64,000 nucleotides of DNA from Adiantum capillus-veneris. Lineage: Eukaryota > Streptophyta > Polypodiopsida > Polypodiales > Pteridaceae. The stretch's first letter is position 1; each line of letters starts with the position of its first letter. Below are positions 44,508 to 59,612 of the stretch, in pieces. Both the position numbers and the translations under genes were made by a program. The DNA lies in NCBI GenBank assembly GCA_014529385.2, contig CM043967.1:10740001-10804000 (forward strand), written 5' to 3'. The notes beneath the pieces are model-generated. The model made no database searches. It saw only the letters and a program-made list of their open reading frames with translations, and had not been told where the DNA came from.

Positions 44508-44830
44508 ACATGGCAAAAGCTTTTCATAGATTAAAATATACAAAATGTTTATGAATGATCTTCAAAAAGATCTCTACAAGTAGCATCGTCTAGATCTAAA
44601 CCCATGGCTCCTAAATCAAGAAAGAGAAAAATTGAATTATCATTTGTAGATGTATTGGATTCATCATGTTTGAATTTTTCATCATCATGATCATGAAAAT
44701 TATTCTCCCGGCTAAAAGTAACGGCGGTGGGACTTGATTCGTGAATCTCTCTCTTCTCGGACTTCTCCTCGTCCAAAGTATTAGGTGTCAAAGAGGGTCC
44801 AAGATGGTCTCCACTTCATTCTAGTGGCAA
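43561..44830 (-). mobile_element. TNP2-B, 3' part (non-autonomous relative of TNP2-A)
   Basis: Holds the last exon of a TNP2-A-like gene (44,549-44,830), (GA)n tracts at 44,215-44,263 and 44,457-44,503, and ATTATCGCG/ATTACC repeats at 43,615-43,700. The phrase GAAGGAGTTTTTTTGCAAATT at 43,590 recurs near 57,935, at the other end of TNP2-B. CACTA-1 splits the element at 44,831. Its other part is 57,687-58,940. Confidence 0.6.
44549..44830 (-). pseudogene. TNP2-B acidic C-terminal exon
   Basis: 80 residues aligned with the end of TNP2-A. EIHESSPTAVTF corresponds to EVDESSPAAASL, and the end box has NTSTNDNSIFLFLDLGAMG and CRDLFED. The acidic tract is short (HDHDDEKFKHDE). The exon is cut at 44,831 by CACTA-1, and the preceding exon part lies at 57,687-57,770. 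Confidence 0.75.
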
Positions 44831-44844
44831 CACTACAAGAGGTT
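44831..44844 (+). repeat. CACTA-1 left terminal inverted repeat
   Basis: CACTACAAGAGGTT, followed by the subterminal GCGTCG/GCGACG repeats. Confidence 0.85.
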
Positions 44845-44859
44845 ATGTGCCCTTGTGAC

Positions 44860-45670
44860 GGCGGCTGTAGTGACAAAAATACAATGGGTTATTTTCCCCC
44901 CTAGCGTCGTTAAAAGCGTCGCAAAGAGAATGTCACTATATGCATCTCTATATAGTGACACTTATAGTTCAACGCATATAGCCACGCTTATAGGGCAATG
45001 CATACAGTTTCCATTTTAGCGACGGTCATAGAGACGTTGCAAAACCTTAAATAGATATGCCATTGCCTTGCCACCCATCAACCATATTGAACATAGTTTC
45101 CAGATTAAAGATACAAAACGGACAAAATTATTTCAACGAAAGTGAATTGACAAAAGTAATACAATGAAAAAATTATACACATCATAGGCAAAATCACTTA
45201 ATTGTTAAGCTTTGACCAAAATATAATAGTTACAACACAATTTTCATTATGGAGAAAATACATCATTGACCAATAGTTACAAAAATGACGTACACACGGC
45301 ATCTCATTATACATGCTATAACAAAACTAAACTAGTTTTATTTGGCTACGGCAAGATTGACGTCGTATAATCAGACATCTCATCGCATCCAAGCGGTGTA
45401 TCTATCAAACATTGCAAAAAAAAAACATTAAGACTTTCTATAAGTATAAACTTATAATTAAAAAACAATCTATTTTTTAGCTTAAATTAAAATACAACAA
45501 ATGTAAGAGAATAAAGTTAAATACTAACCATGCCACAGCGAGAACTGAGAATGTCCATAAGGGCGTTTAAGCCCTTTCTGCCCGCATACTCACTCTCGTA
45601 CGGTGTGGGGTCGCGTCTTGCCATTGACCACTGTTCAAAACATACAAAGAATACATTCTGTTAGAATTTA
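44860..45670. other. CACTA-1 left subterminal region
   Basis: Short direct and inverted repeats of GCGTCG and TAGCGACG occur to about 45,050, then AT-rich sequence without a gene. Subterminal repeats in this superfamily bind transposon proteins. Confidence 0.6.
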
Positions 45671-45679
45671 AAAGTACAA

Positions 45680-46731
45680 TTACCCATAACTACCAGACCT
45701 AAATGGCAATGCAAAAACACTTACAAAGTTGGCCTCAAATGATGTCCACCCGTCGCTCCCCAAGTGGTGTGAGCTCCCTGCCTCTACTCGCGCTTTGGCT
45801 GCCTCTTTTTGTTGCTTCCACTTGTCAGGATTCTCATGTGCTCCTCGCTTTGCATTCTTCCAATATTCTCTGGCTAGCCAATCTGTCTTGTTCCACCCAT
45901 GATTTATTGCTTTTTGCACTTCAAAACGGTTGTTCTTGCAGTATTCATGCATCCACACCTTCATCGGGTCTTCATTGAAGTGCTCATCCCGATTTAACAC
46001 AGGAAACTCATCATGTAGCATGATGATGACTCTGTCTTTTAATTCATTTGGCACTTTAGTCCATGTGTTTAGTATGTAGTGTCGAAACACCTGAGAGCAA
46101 AGACCATGCATGTGCGAGATCACCTTCTTCTCATCATCATACAAGATGATGTTGTTTCTGATGTCGATCGGGTATAGCAAGCCCTCTTGCCTGTGACGTG
46201 TGAACATGGGCGTCTCGGTAGGGGTCTCGAGTGGCACCTCAAATGGCATCTCAATGGGGGTACAGATGATAGGTGTCTCCACTGGAGTCTAGGCCCCAAG
46301 CGAGGAGTGTCGACTGGGATGACTCCCGAAGGAGTAGCAAGTGGGTCTGTAGTCAGGAACGGCCGATAGTCGCGTAAAGTGGAGGGCAATGCCATGGCTA
46401 GTGTGGGGATGGGATAAGAAGGGGAAGGTAAGGAGACTTGATGACTATGAGGAGGTGTTGAAGCATCAACGGCGGCATCTCTATAGCAACCGCCGCTGCC
46501 ACCACTAGAGCGTTGATGCCTAGAAGAGTATGTAGATCGTCTAGTCAACACCAAATTCTCGAAGCACATTGATCGCTCCAAAGTAGAGGGAGATGCTGAA
46601 GGAGTGGAGCAACACAATGGTGCTCCAGAGAAATGGCGCTCCTCGTACCACCTCCTCTTCTCAGGGTCTAAGGAAGAAAGAAATTGATCATCATCCCTAC
46701 TTGCATTAAATACATGAACATTAAATCTCAA
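45680..46731 (-). pseudogene. CACTA-1 second protein, Transposase_24 (En/Spm Ptta) type
   Basis: 45,680-46,282 encodes GLCSQVFRHYILNTWTKVP, LKDRVIIMLHDEFPVLNRDE, WMHEYCKNNRFEVQ, then LAREYWKNAKRGAHENPD and WTSFEANF, the conserved blocks of plant transposases in family PF03004. Upstream, 46,120-46,731 holds, in another frame, a long Ser/Pro/Arg-rich N-terminal region, and the frame change near 46,270 breaks the gene. A PxETP-like repeat bridges them. In En/Spm systems a second gene product binds subterminal repeats and works with the TNP2 protein. The role here is inferred from position and similarity. Confidence 0.75.
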
Positions 46732-47403
46732 TGAGTGATGAATGGAGAAAAAAATATGAACAAGTTATAATTTGATTAATCACAATTTAAATTTCACAAG
46801 TATAGCATAGAGAGAAGAATGGAAAAAACTCCACGTGAATACAATAATTATTATAAAAAGGAGAAAAATTACTCAGATACAATGTTTATGACTTTCAGAG
46901 GTCTCTCTCTCATCCTCGCATAACTCAGCATAACTCCCTATGTCTATATAGAGCTCTCCATTTAGCCAGATGTCCTCTGTTTTATTTTGTAGGTCCTCCA
47001 CATGCATCCAATAGAGAGAAGCAACACCAAGCTCGTCCGGCACCACCTCAACAGCTTCCAAATCAGCATCCTCTCCGAGATCCTCCATTGATGCCATTGT
47101 GATTGACACATTGTAGCCTTTATACCTCTGCGAACTGCAAGGGGCTATGTCTATGACATACCACCAGTTTGGTGCAGTCTTTGTAGGATGAAATACAGCC
47201 TGCAAGAGCCACATAACTTACATGCATGCTTCTAGACCACACGCCTCTAAAGTTGGATGTTAAAGATTTACAGATTTACTTGTTCACAATGCTCGGGTAG
47301 TACAAAAGTGTCTCGAAGGTCGGTCCATTTTTTGGTTGAATCCACCTCAAGGAAACTTGATTCTCCTTTGCGCACAGTAGCGTTGCGACCCTCCATAATT
47401 ATC

Positions 47404-51316
<3,913 letters not shown>

Positions 51317-51422
51317 CATGTATGCACCATACACAGAACAAAAATGCAGTTTTTTCAAATGAAAATTGCTCTTGCTACATCGTCTACTTCAGCTGCTCTA
51401 ATTTCTACTCAGCACTATGAGT

Positions 51423-51556
<134 letters not shown>

Positions 51557-54100
51557 GCACACACAAACACACACACACACACAAGCCAACTTGATACGTT
51601 GTGAAAGTCCTGAGTTATCGACTTTTCTTTTCCATCACTCAAGCTCAACTAGGAGAACGCTTTCAGCACCTAGTGTTGCTGCCTACCCTTTGAACATTCC
51701 AAAGCTAACTAGCTTCAAACACCTTTGAACCATTGCACGTCGAACAAGTTGACAAAAAATACTCTATAATTGATCCTCAAAATCTTTTATAGCGTGCCAA
51801 AGTAAGTGAGTTCCGCCACCACCGGATCTGCATCAGAGGACCGTCATCGACTAGACTGTTGAAATTTTGCCATGATTCCACAATCTTGTGTAAAATGCTT
51901 TTTGTCAATACATTCCACCCTAAAATGTCAATCTTTACACCATGATGCTATGTATGACTTATACTACAACCAGCAAAGACTATGAGTGGCCATTCAAACA
52001 TCTAGAAAGTCCCTAGTCATACATTGCAAACTTACCTTGGTCGCGCAACCCCGAGAGTACTCCCACTCCTTCTCAGTCACTTCTTCACCGTACTATTGTG
52101 CGCTTTTCAATTGATTGTGCAACCATCTTCAGTTCATGAATATTGGTAGGCTCTCAAGACCCACCAAATAATGCATCGGTGGTCGTCTTCCCCATCTCCA
52201 CTCAATTCGTGCCCTTTGTCGCTCTTGCTTTGCATCCTCGTATTGTGAAATCCACTTTTGTATCACTGGATTGTGAAGCATGCAAAATTGGTTGATTATA
52301 GCCTCTAGATCTTCCATCATCTTCTTCTCAACACCTAGATTGCACATGACAATCCCTAATATGCGCTCATCATCTATGGTTTTCCATAGCATGCCTAGAG
52401 CTTTATCAAATCCGTCAAGCCACTCTCCAATGTAAACTAGGGACTCTGATACCAGCCAACCTTCTGCCATGCTACCCTCCAGAAGTGCCTTCTGACGCAA
52501 ATATCCCTTGAGCGTTTTCATGAAACATTCTAAAAAGAACATCCATCTCGCATATACTGTGCCAGCTATTTCCACCTCATCGACTATGTGAACAAGAAGA
52601 TGCACCTAAATGGTTAGCATGCTGGTAGGAAAGTGTTTCTCAAACATGCACACAACCTCCACAGCGTTTAGTTTGGTGAATGGTATGGAGTCTACATTGA
52701 TCTCCTTTTGTGAAATCCATTGCACTAACTTTGCAAGTTTGTAGATTGTGTTACGGACGTCAAGAGACAAACATCTCTCAATGGCCACTGGTAAAATAAA
52801 CTGCAAAACACGTCTAGCAATGATATTCTTCACTTTATACCGCGCAGCCACAATCAAGCTTAGAAACAGGTGCCCCTTCTTGGTATTCAACCACGGGGGA
52901 ATGTTGTAGTTGACGATGACAACGGGCCATACACTGTAATATGTTGATCTCTAACCAAATGGATTTACTCCATCCATAGCCAAGTCGAGGTGCAACTTTT
53001 GAGCTTCCCTGGCAAAATCTGACCATGTATCATCTATATGTTTCCACGATGCACAACCTGCAGGAATCTGTAGCACACCATCCGAAGATCTATTCTCCTC
53101 GTGCCATGATGCTAGGGCAGCCATGGACTTACATTTGAAGAAATCTTGATGTGAGGAAGCAGAAGAAAATGTTGCAAAATCTTTTGTGGAATTTTTTGTC
53201 CGTGGAGATCTACTTGATATCTCTCGAAATCACATTTTGGACATTTCTCCATGTCTATGTATTCCCCTCTAAAAAGAATGCGGTCGGTAGGACAAGCGTG
53301 AATCAAATTATAATCCATCCCCAAGTTTTGCAAGATCTTTTTGGCTTCCTCTCTAGCATCTGGCATCACATTATCAGATGGCAGTATGTGCTCTTTGAGC
53401 AATCCTCATAGCGAAAAAAATGCGGTACACTTGTGTAAGTAATCTATCATATCATTATACATCTAGAGTTTTTTATTGAAGTAAACACATTGTAATAGAT
53501 CACCTAAAAAGCGTTATGACACTAGTGTCACTCCATCCAAACTTTGCCTGCATGTTGAGAAGAACTAGGAGCGCCTTCAATCTAAACACATGTGCTCCAT
53601 CATACAATGGCGTATCGGCTTCACTTTTCATGTCATCATAGATAAGCCCTTTCTGAATCCATGATCATCTCAATCATTTCATCGATCTTGGGCTCAAACA
53701 TTGCCTCGTTAGGAATGTGGTCTACATGATCATCCTTTGAGATGTCAAAGGTTACATCTTGTGGCCTCACATATGCTGCTTGACCAAAGCGCCTGCAAAC
53801 ACGTCTATTGGGTTGCAAGATTGCTGTCTGTTGGCCAGTGTCAGAGTCCGACTAGTTATAATTGTCAACAACTTGATCTATAATAGATGGATCAAAATCA
53901 CCAAATTTACGAACGTGCTGCAAAGAAATGTGTCTTGTCCGTCGCACAGCATGCTTGCATTGATTACAAGGACATAAGATCCTTGTTGAGAGATAGGTGT
54001 TTCAGTTGGACGGCCCCACATCCTCGTCACTACTCATAATGAATGAAAAAACCTTATAACCTGGACATAAATTTAATCTTCTATTGGCATCCTTCATCTT

Positions 54101-54102
<2 letters not shown>

Positions 54103-54176
<74 letters not shown>
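54103..54176. repeat. (CT)n microsatellite, left of the captured fragment
   Basis: A CT run of about 74 bp ending in GTGTGTGTG. Confidence 0.95.
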
Positions 54177-54186
<10 letters not shown>

Positions 54187-54766
54187 CAACGTCAGCTTCA
54201 AGAAGAGAATGCCCTCAAACTTCGCATTGGAGGGCTGCCCCAAGCATGGGACAAGTGCAATCAAGACTTCTGCAAATTGATTGACATCCTCAATGAAACT
54301 CTTAAACCGGTCCATGTTGACTACGATGCGGTAGAATGTATCGTCAACAAGTTCAACACCAAGAGCACACCTAGTGGACATGCCATTCTTGAGTTCAAAG
54401 ACAAAGAGGAACGGCTCCGACTACTCCAGCAATCGCGTCTCCTTAAAGAAACCGGGTTTTGGATCGCTGAAGAACTCACCCCGACACAAATCAAGCACAA
54501 AGGTGAAGAGCTGACAAAAGTGCGTGAAGCACGAGCCAACGGCAAGTGGGCCGTATATCGTGGAGGGAAGGCCATCATCCAGAAGTTTCGAACTCCTAAA
54601 CCGGCCCGTGCCCCATAGGACCTTCTTAGGCTTTGTTTTTCTTTTGATGGACCCTCAGTCCCTAACTGATATGTATCGATTGCCCTCACTTAGAAAAAGC
54701 GGTTGTAATGTTTTGTTTTTGGTCCCATGGGTCATATCTGACCTCCGAGGACGATAATTCAATCTA

Positions 54767-54770
<4 letters not shown>
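54177..54770 (+). pseudogene. Captured LINE ORF1-like fragment inside a (CT)n tract
   Basis: An open frame of about 145 codons free of microsatellite, ending with a TAG at 54,616. It reads RQLQEENALKLRIGGLPQAW, then SGHAILEFKDKEERLRLLQQ, then FWIAEELTPTQIKHKGEEL and ARANGKWAVYRGGKAI. The order of an RRM-like start, a REERLR-type helix and a basic C-terminal part resembles LINE-1-type ORF1 RNA-binding proteins. It is on the plus strand, opposite to the transposase. It is absent from copy A. No endonuclease or reverse transcriptase accompanies it. An unrelated RNA-binding or chromosomal gene fragment is possible. Confidence 0.5.

Positions 54771-54771
<1 letters not shown>

Positions 54772-54841
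<70 letters not shown>
54772..54841. repeat. (CT)n microsatellite, right of the captured fragment
   Basis: A CT run of about 70 bp preceded by TCTATCTATC. Confidence 0.95.
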
Positions 54842-54842
<1 letters not shown>

Positions 54843-55299
54843 CCTCCTTGTTCACACTATAAACTACCTCATATTCTCTAGTCATGTCTGATTCCCGCAC
54901 ACCTCAGTCTAGAGGTGCACGGAGATCAAAACCACCGGGTTATAATCTCGTCTTTATTGGTCAATGCCTATATTTGTGGGTATGAGAAATCTACACGCCC
55001 ATGTCTACATGATAGTGCATGTAGTGGACAAAACCCCTTTGCCTCTTCTCGAGCTGTAGCAATTTATAGCATCTTAACATCTCTTCACAGTAGATCATTG
55101 TTCGAGAGATTACTTAGCACATTACATGTTGGCCTCCAATCTGAGTATCATGCCGTTGAAAGCTTTCCAACTTACGGACGCAGCCATAGAGAGGAAGAGA
55201 GCGATCACTGTTCGCCTAACTCTAATTTTTTTTCGTAATCCCGAAGGTAGACTTTAATATAAAAACTAAATCCAAAATCTAATCTTAAATCTAATTTAA

Positions 55300-55980
55300 T
55301 TAAACATATGGTGATTCTGAGCTAATTGGGCATGATTAGTTGGTGAGTTAATAGGTGTCAAATTCTGATGGGAATATACATATTGTTGTGTACCTAGTGT
55401 TTGCTCTTTGGGCAAAGCCTTCATTGACATGCCCTAAAATCTAACCTAAATCTAATCTAATCTAATTTTAAATCTAGCATAAATCTAGATCTTATCTAAT
55501 CTTAAACTCAACATAAACCTAAATCTAATCTAATCTTAGATCTAACCTAAACCTAAATGTAATCTAACTTAAATCTAGATCTAATCTAATCTTAATTAAA
55601 CTCAAAATAAACCTACATGTAATCTAACTTAAATCTAATCTAATCTTAAATCTTGTCTTAATCTAAAATATAAATCTAATCTATTCTTAATTAAACTCAA
55701 CATAAACCTAAATCTAATCCAATCTGAAATCCTAAACCTAAATATAATCTAACTTAAATCTGGCCTAGCTAATCTTAAATCTTGCTCTAATTTTAAATCT
55801 AACGTAAATCTAAATCTAACCTAATCTTAAATCTAATATAAATCTTAACCTAATCTTAAGTCTAACCTAATTTTAACCATAGCATAAATTATAAGTTAAA
55901 TGTAATCTACCTTAATTTTAGATCTTAATCTAACCTAGTTTTAAATCTAACCTTACCCTAAATCTTAATATAACAATTTA
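55300..55980. repeat. Degenerate TAAATCTAA array
   Basis: Most of 55,435-55,980 is made of TAAATCTAA, TAATCTAA, TAACCTAAA and similar words on the plus strand. There is no fixed period. The start (55,300-55,430) is ordinary AT-rich sequence. No gene. Confidence 0.8.
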
Positions 55981-55996
55981 TTTCATATTTTCTCTA

Positions 55997-55999
<3 letters not shown>

Positions 56000-56044
<45 letters not shown>

Positions 56045-56052
56045 GACACAAT

Positions 56053-56094
<42 letters not shown>

Positions 56095-56209
56095 GAGAGA
56101 GAGAGAGAGAAAGAGGGGAAGGGAACATGAGAGAGAGGAGAGGGATGGAGCATACCTAGCTCTCCTTCATCTCCTCGTGTGTGTGTGTGTGTTTTGGGGG
56201 GGGGGGGGG

Positions 56210-56254
<45 letters not shown>
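56000..56254. repeat. Cluster of (CT)n, (GT)n, poly-G and (GA)n
   Basis: CT run 56,000-56,041, GT run 56,050-56,077, GA-rich 56,078-56,110, GT run near 56,178-56,192, a run of about 17 G at 56,196-56,212, then GA to 56,254. A similar order, GT then GA, is at 57,364-57,476 before the second right end. Confidence 0.9.
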
Positions 56255-56260
<6 letters not shown>

Positions 56261-56285
56261 CGTGGGTTTACCTCTTTCCCTTGAG

Positions 56286-56480
56286 CGCCAAAACTCAGAT
56301 CTGAGATCTGAGTTTTAGGCACTCTCGATTTATTTTTTACCCCTGTCGGTGTCGCTATAAGCGTCGCTATGCAACAAAGGAAACAGCGATGCTTATAGAG
56401 ACGCTAATTGCGACGCCGTGGATTTTCACTTTTGAGCGTCACATTGCAAGCATCGCTAATGTGAAGTACCTCTCGTAGTG
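56286..56480 (-). repeat. Internal CACTA right end
   Basis: On the minus strand it begins CACTACGAGAGGTACTTC at 56,480, followed by GCGTCGC-type subterminal repeats. It also has the palindrome-like ACTCAGATCTGAGATCTGAG (56,295-56,314). It is homologous to the right end at 57,511-57,686, but more like the left end at positions 7-8. Element end and flank (TGTACTG) are visible, but no partner left end. Confidence 0.75.
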
Positions 56481-57360
56481 TGTACTGAAACATGATAGGT
56501 CAGGCCACACCTGGTATGCTCATCATGGCAAGACATCCCATCAGGAGGGAAAGAGGATTCTATCATGAAAATGATACGCTATATGCCGCGTCGAGCCACC
56601 CAATCAGCAGTCCACGTTACCAGTAAAAGAGGCTTTTGTCTTGAATCACCTTGAGTGAAATAGCGGACATGGATCTGTGTCGTCGGTTTTTTGAGTGCAT
56701 TACCTTCGCATCAATTTATGCCAGGAGGAAAAAATGGGAAGGAGAACAATCCTTATGGGATTGTTCCCACTGAGCCTAGCCTTTTAGTGGTTCAAACTAA
56801 ACCAAGCTTACCAAGACAACAGTGTAAGCTAGTATCAAGAGTCAAACATAATTATCCAAACCAGTAATTTCAACCTTAAGGTGGGCTCAGAATAAGGCAC
56901 TTGTAATCAGAAGTACTCATGTAGCAGTATTCTCATAGCCTTAGCCAACTACCAAAAAATGTATAGTATGTATGTGTTAAGTTAGGTAAAGCATTAGCTG
57001 TATAAAAAGTTCAAGTAGAACTTTTAGTAGGTTGAGTTCAATTGTGAGTGTAGCCAGAATCAGCTATCATGGTCAAATGCCATAAGCTAACCAAAAAAGG
57101 TGCAGGGGTTTTTTTAGACTAAAAATATATTTATTTATTTATGGTGGATAGCTCCACTTAGCCACTTTATTCTGCATAGAAAAGGTTAGGAGTTATCATT
57201 ATGGGAGGTGTATAGTAAAGCACAAGGTAAACTCGCATAAGGCAACAACGCGAGTTTAGATTGAGTGCATATAGTTTGATGTCACAGTTTTTAGCCAAGT
57301 ACAGTGATTCGGAGCACAATCAGAACCTATCCAGATCCTTTCAGTGTCAAATGCTGTGAC
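56481..57360. other. Stretch between the two CACTA right ends
   Basis: About 0.88 kb without a recognisable gene or repeat. It is flanked by a CACTA right end on each side, so it is part of CACTA-1 or of an element that inserted in it. Confidence 0.5.
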
Positions 57361-57479
<119 letters not shown>

Positions 57480-57510
57480 TGTGAGTATACCTGCTTTGTT
57501 AGAGTGCCAA

Positions 57511-57686
57511 AACTCAAATTTGAGAGCTGAGTTTTTGACACTCATGGATTATTTTTTACCTTGTCGGCATTGCTATGATTGTCGCTATGCAACAAATAAT
57601 ATAGCGATGATCATAGCAACATCGTGGATTTTCACATTTGAGCGTCACACTACTAACGCCGCTAATATAAAGAACCTCCTGTAGTG
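57511..57686 (-). repeat. CACTA-1 outer right end
   Basis: On the minus strand it begins CACTACAGGAGGTTCTTT at 57,686, followed by degenerate GCGTTAGTA/GTCGC repeats. It is more diverged than the copy at 56,480 (more A/T at CG sites), but it is the end that abuts TNP2-B. Confidence 0.8.
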
Positions 57687-57880
57687 GAAAAATGCTTCTT
57701 CCGCGAGGCACTGGAACTATGAACCAAAGTTTTGGTTGGCGGATTGATGGGATATAGATGATCTATAGAAAAAAGGGTTCAAACTGAGTGACATTGGTAT
57801 TATGGTACAAACAAATAAAGGTAAATTTGGTAATCATTCACTTGCTTAAAATTGTGTGGCAGAACCACTAGTTTCAAAAC
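57687..57880 (-). pseudogene. TNP2-B exon fragment cut by CACTA-1
   Basis: Reverse complement of TNP2-A 18,760-18,930. It covers the end of the preceding exon (CACACAATTTTAAGC, like CGCTCAATTGTGAGC), the intron, and the exon start that codes for IPxIxQPKLWF. At 57,687 it meets the CACTA-1 end, and the exon continues at 44,830. Confidence 0.75.
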
Positions 57881-58940
57881 ATTTATCACGGCCTTTTATC
57901 GCATTTTGTAGAGAGAGAGAGAGGGGGGGGGAGCGAGAAGGAGTTTTGTAAATTAAATATTACCGCGTATATTATCGTGCATATTACCACGTCTATTACC
58001 GTGCTTATTACCTCGCATATTTCAAAAAGCAAGAGAGTCCGGTATGCCGTGTTTTTTGCAACATACCTTGCTCTTCTACTCTTACCGCCATCGCACCTGT
58101 AGTTGTATTCTCTCCTTCACACACACACACACACACACACACATGCACAATTAATCTTCGATGGAGCGCTCCACCACTCAGAGAGGAGAGGGTGGACCTC
58201 AAGAGGGCTCTATACAAGAGGACCACAAGAAGATCTGAATGCTAAAGGAACACAAGAGGTAAGGTTCTACACAATCCCCCCCTCCCCCCCAATTGTCTTA
58301 AACACACACACATACATTAGAAAAGTTAGATTAAAAGATTTTGTAATTCTTTCATGTTTGGTGTAGGTGCTTCTTGCTTGCTTGGTGGACCTCACTTTGC
58401 TTGTCTGATTGTAGGCGTGTGATTAGTTTGTAGATACTTGCTTGCTTGCTTGGTGTGTAACTACGGAGAGAGAAAAAGGAGAGAGGAAAAGAGAGGGAGA
58501 AAGAGAGATTACTGTAGATTTAATGGTTAATGCTAAATTAATATTGACATAGAGATTAGCATAGATTTAATGATTAATGTTAAATAGATGTTTAACTAGA
58601 GAAAAAAAGTCAAATTAAACATCACACCTACACATTAAACGTCTTTTATGTTTAATGTTAAATTATGTTAACTTAGAGTGAATTGATATGTGAAAGATGT
58701 GTATGTTGAATTAGAGAAAGAAAAATAGAGAAGCAAAAAGAGAGGAAAAATAAACATTAGGTATTAAACGTTAGAAAAAGAAAAAAAGAAAAAGTGACAG
58801 AGTATAATAAATTGTATATTGAAAAAAGGGTTTAGAGAGAGATTAGAGTGAAAAAGATTCAATTTAGTGTATGTGAAATTAGAGAGTGGAAGAGAGGAAA
58901 AGAGTGAGAGGGGATTAAACTAGTGTAGATTGGATGAGAG
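57881..58940 (-). mobile_element. TNP2-B 5' terminal region
   Basis: GA-rich sequence, TATTACCGCG-type repeats at 57,960-58,010, then a long non-coding region with CA and GA tracts that is the inverse of 22,600-23,677. In TNP2-A about 3 kb of transposase exons lie between the matching points, so TNP2-B is an internally deleted, non-autonomous element. It abuts LTR-X copy c near 58,970. Ends were not resolved to the base. Confidence 0.55.
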
Positions 58941-58974
58941 AGAAGAAGCAAAAATATTAGAGCGAAGGAAAAGA

Positions 58975-59612
58975 GGGAAGCCATTGGGCTCTTGAATGCC
59001 CATTGGACCCCTTGGGAGACTGTCCAATAGTCTTCTAGGAGACTTAATTCTCATTGGTTCTTTTATTAAGTGTTTTTAAATTAATTAAACTAGATTTACT
59101 CTAGCCTAATTCTCATTGGTCCACCTCCAAGGCCATCCAATAGGAATTGGGCACACCTTGTGGGCATCTGGGCTAGGGAGCTGACATGTGTCCCTAATTC
59201 CCTTTGTGTAAAGGGAGCCTGTGTGTGTGTGTGACTTTCTCTCTCATCCCCTAGAAGAAGGGCTCGCCCCCTCCCATGTAGGGATATGCAAAGACTTTCT
59301 ACTTACACACAAAGCATCCAATTTCCCCTAGGGTTGACCTTTGGACACAACCTTTGAATTTTGGAACCTTAGCATTTTGGAAGTTTTAATGGGCTGAACC
59401 TTAGGGTCTTTTTAGCCCATTGTTGCACATGGCTCTTTTGCAGATGGCCCCCCCTTTGGATCCCTATTTTCCCTCCTTTGGATCCCTACTGTGGCCGGTC
59501 TGCTAGCTTAACCAATATTCTAGCTTTTTCTCCCCTGGCACTTCGCCACATTAAATGATCAGTTTAATATGAGAAAATCATTTAGGAGAATTAGATATTG
59601 ATTATTATGACA
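58975..59612 (-). repeat. LTR-X copy c (chromovirus LTR, truncated)
   Basis: On the minus strand it starts TGTCATAATAATC at 59,612, after a purine-rich GAGAGAGGTAA. It matches parts of copies a and b, for example GGCACACC with GACATGTGTCC (near 59,150-59,190 and 42,270-42,320). It is cut near 58,975 by TNP2-B. Confidence 0.75.

Larger units (their letters stand above)
51726..55300 (-). pseudogene. CACTA-1 TNP2 transposase region, copy B with central deletion
   Basis: A tandem copy of 47,404-51,220. Readable blocks: DHVDHIPNEAMFEPKIDEMI (53,636-53,818), ACPTDRILFRGEYIDMEKCP (53,112-53,402), TKKGHLFLSLIVAARYKVKN (52,606-52,890) and MHLLVHIVDEVEIAGTVYARW (52,129-52,605). Copy B lacks the part that corresponds to 48,491-49,385 of copy A, about 0.9 kb, including LLDPMHIF and WDHL. 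The join shows a shared TATT, which points to a microhomology-mediated deletion. Copy B also holds an extra 590 bp at 54,177-54,770. It cannot make a working transposase. Confidence 0.8.
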
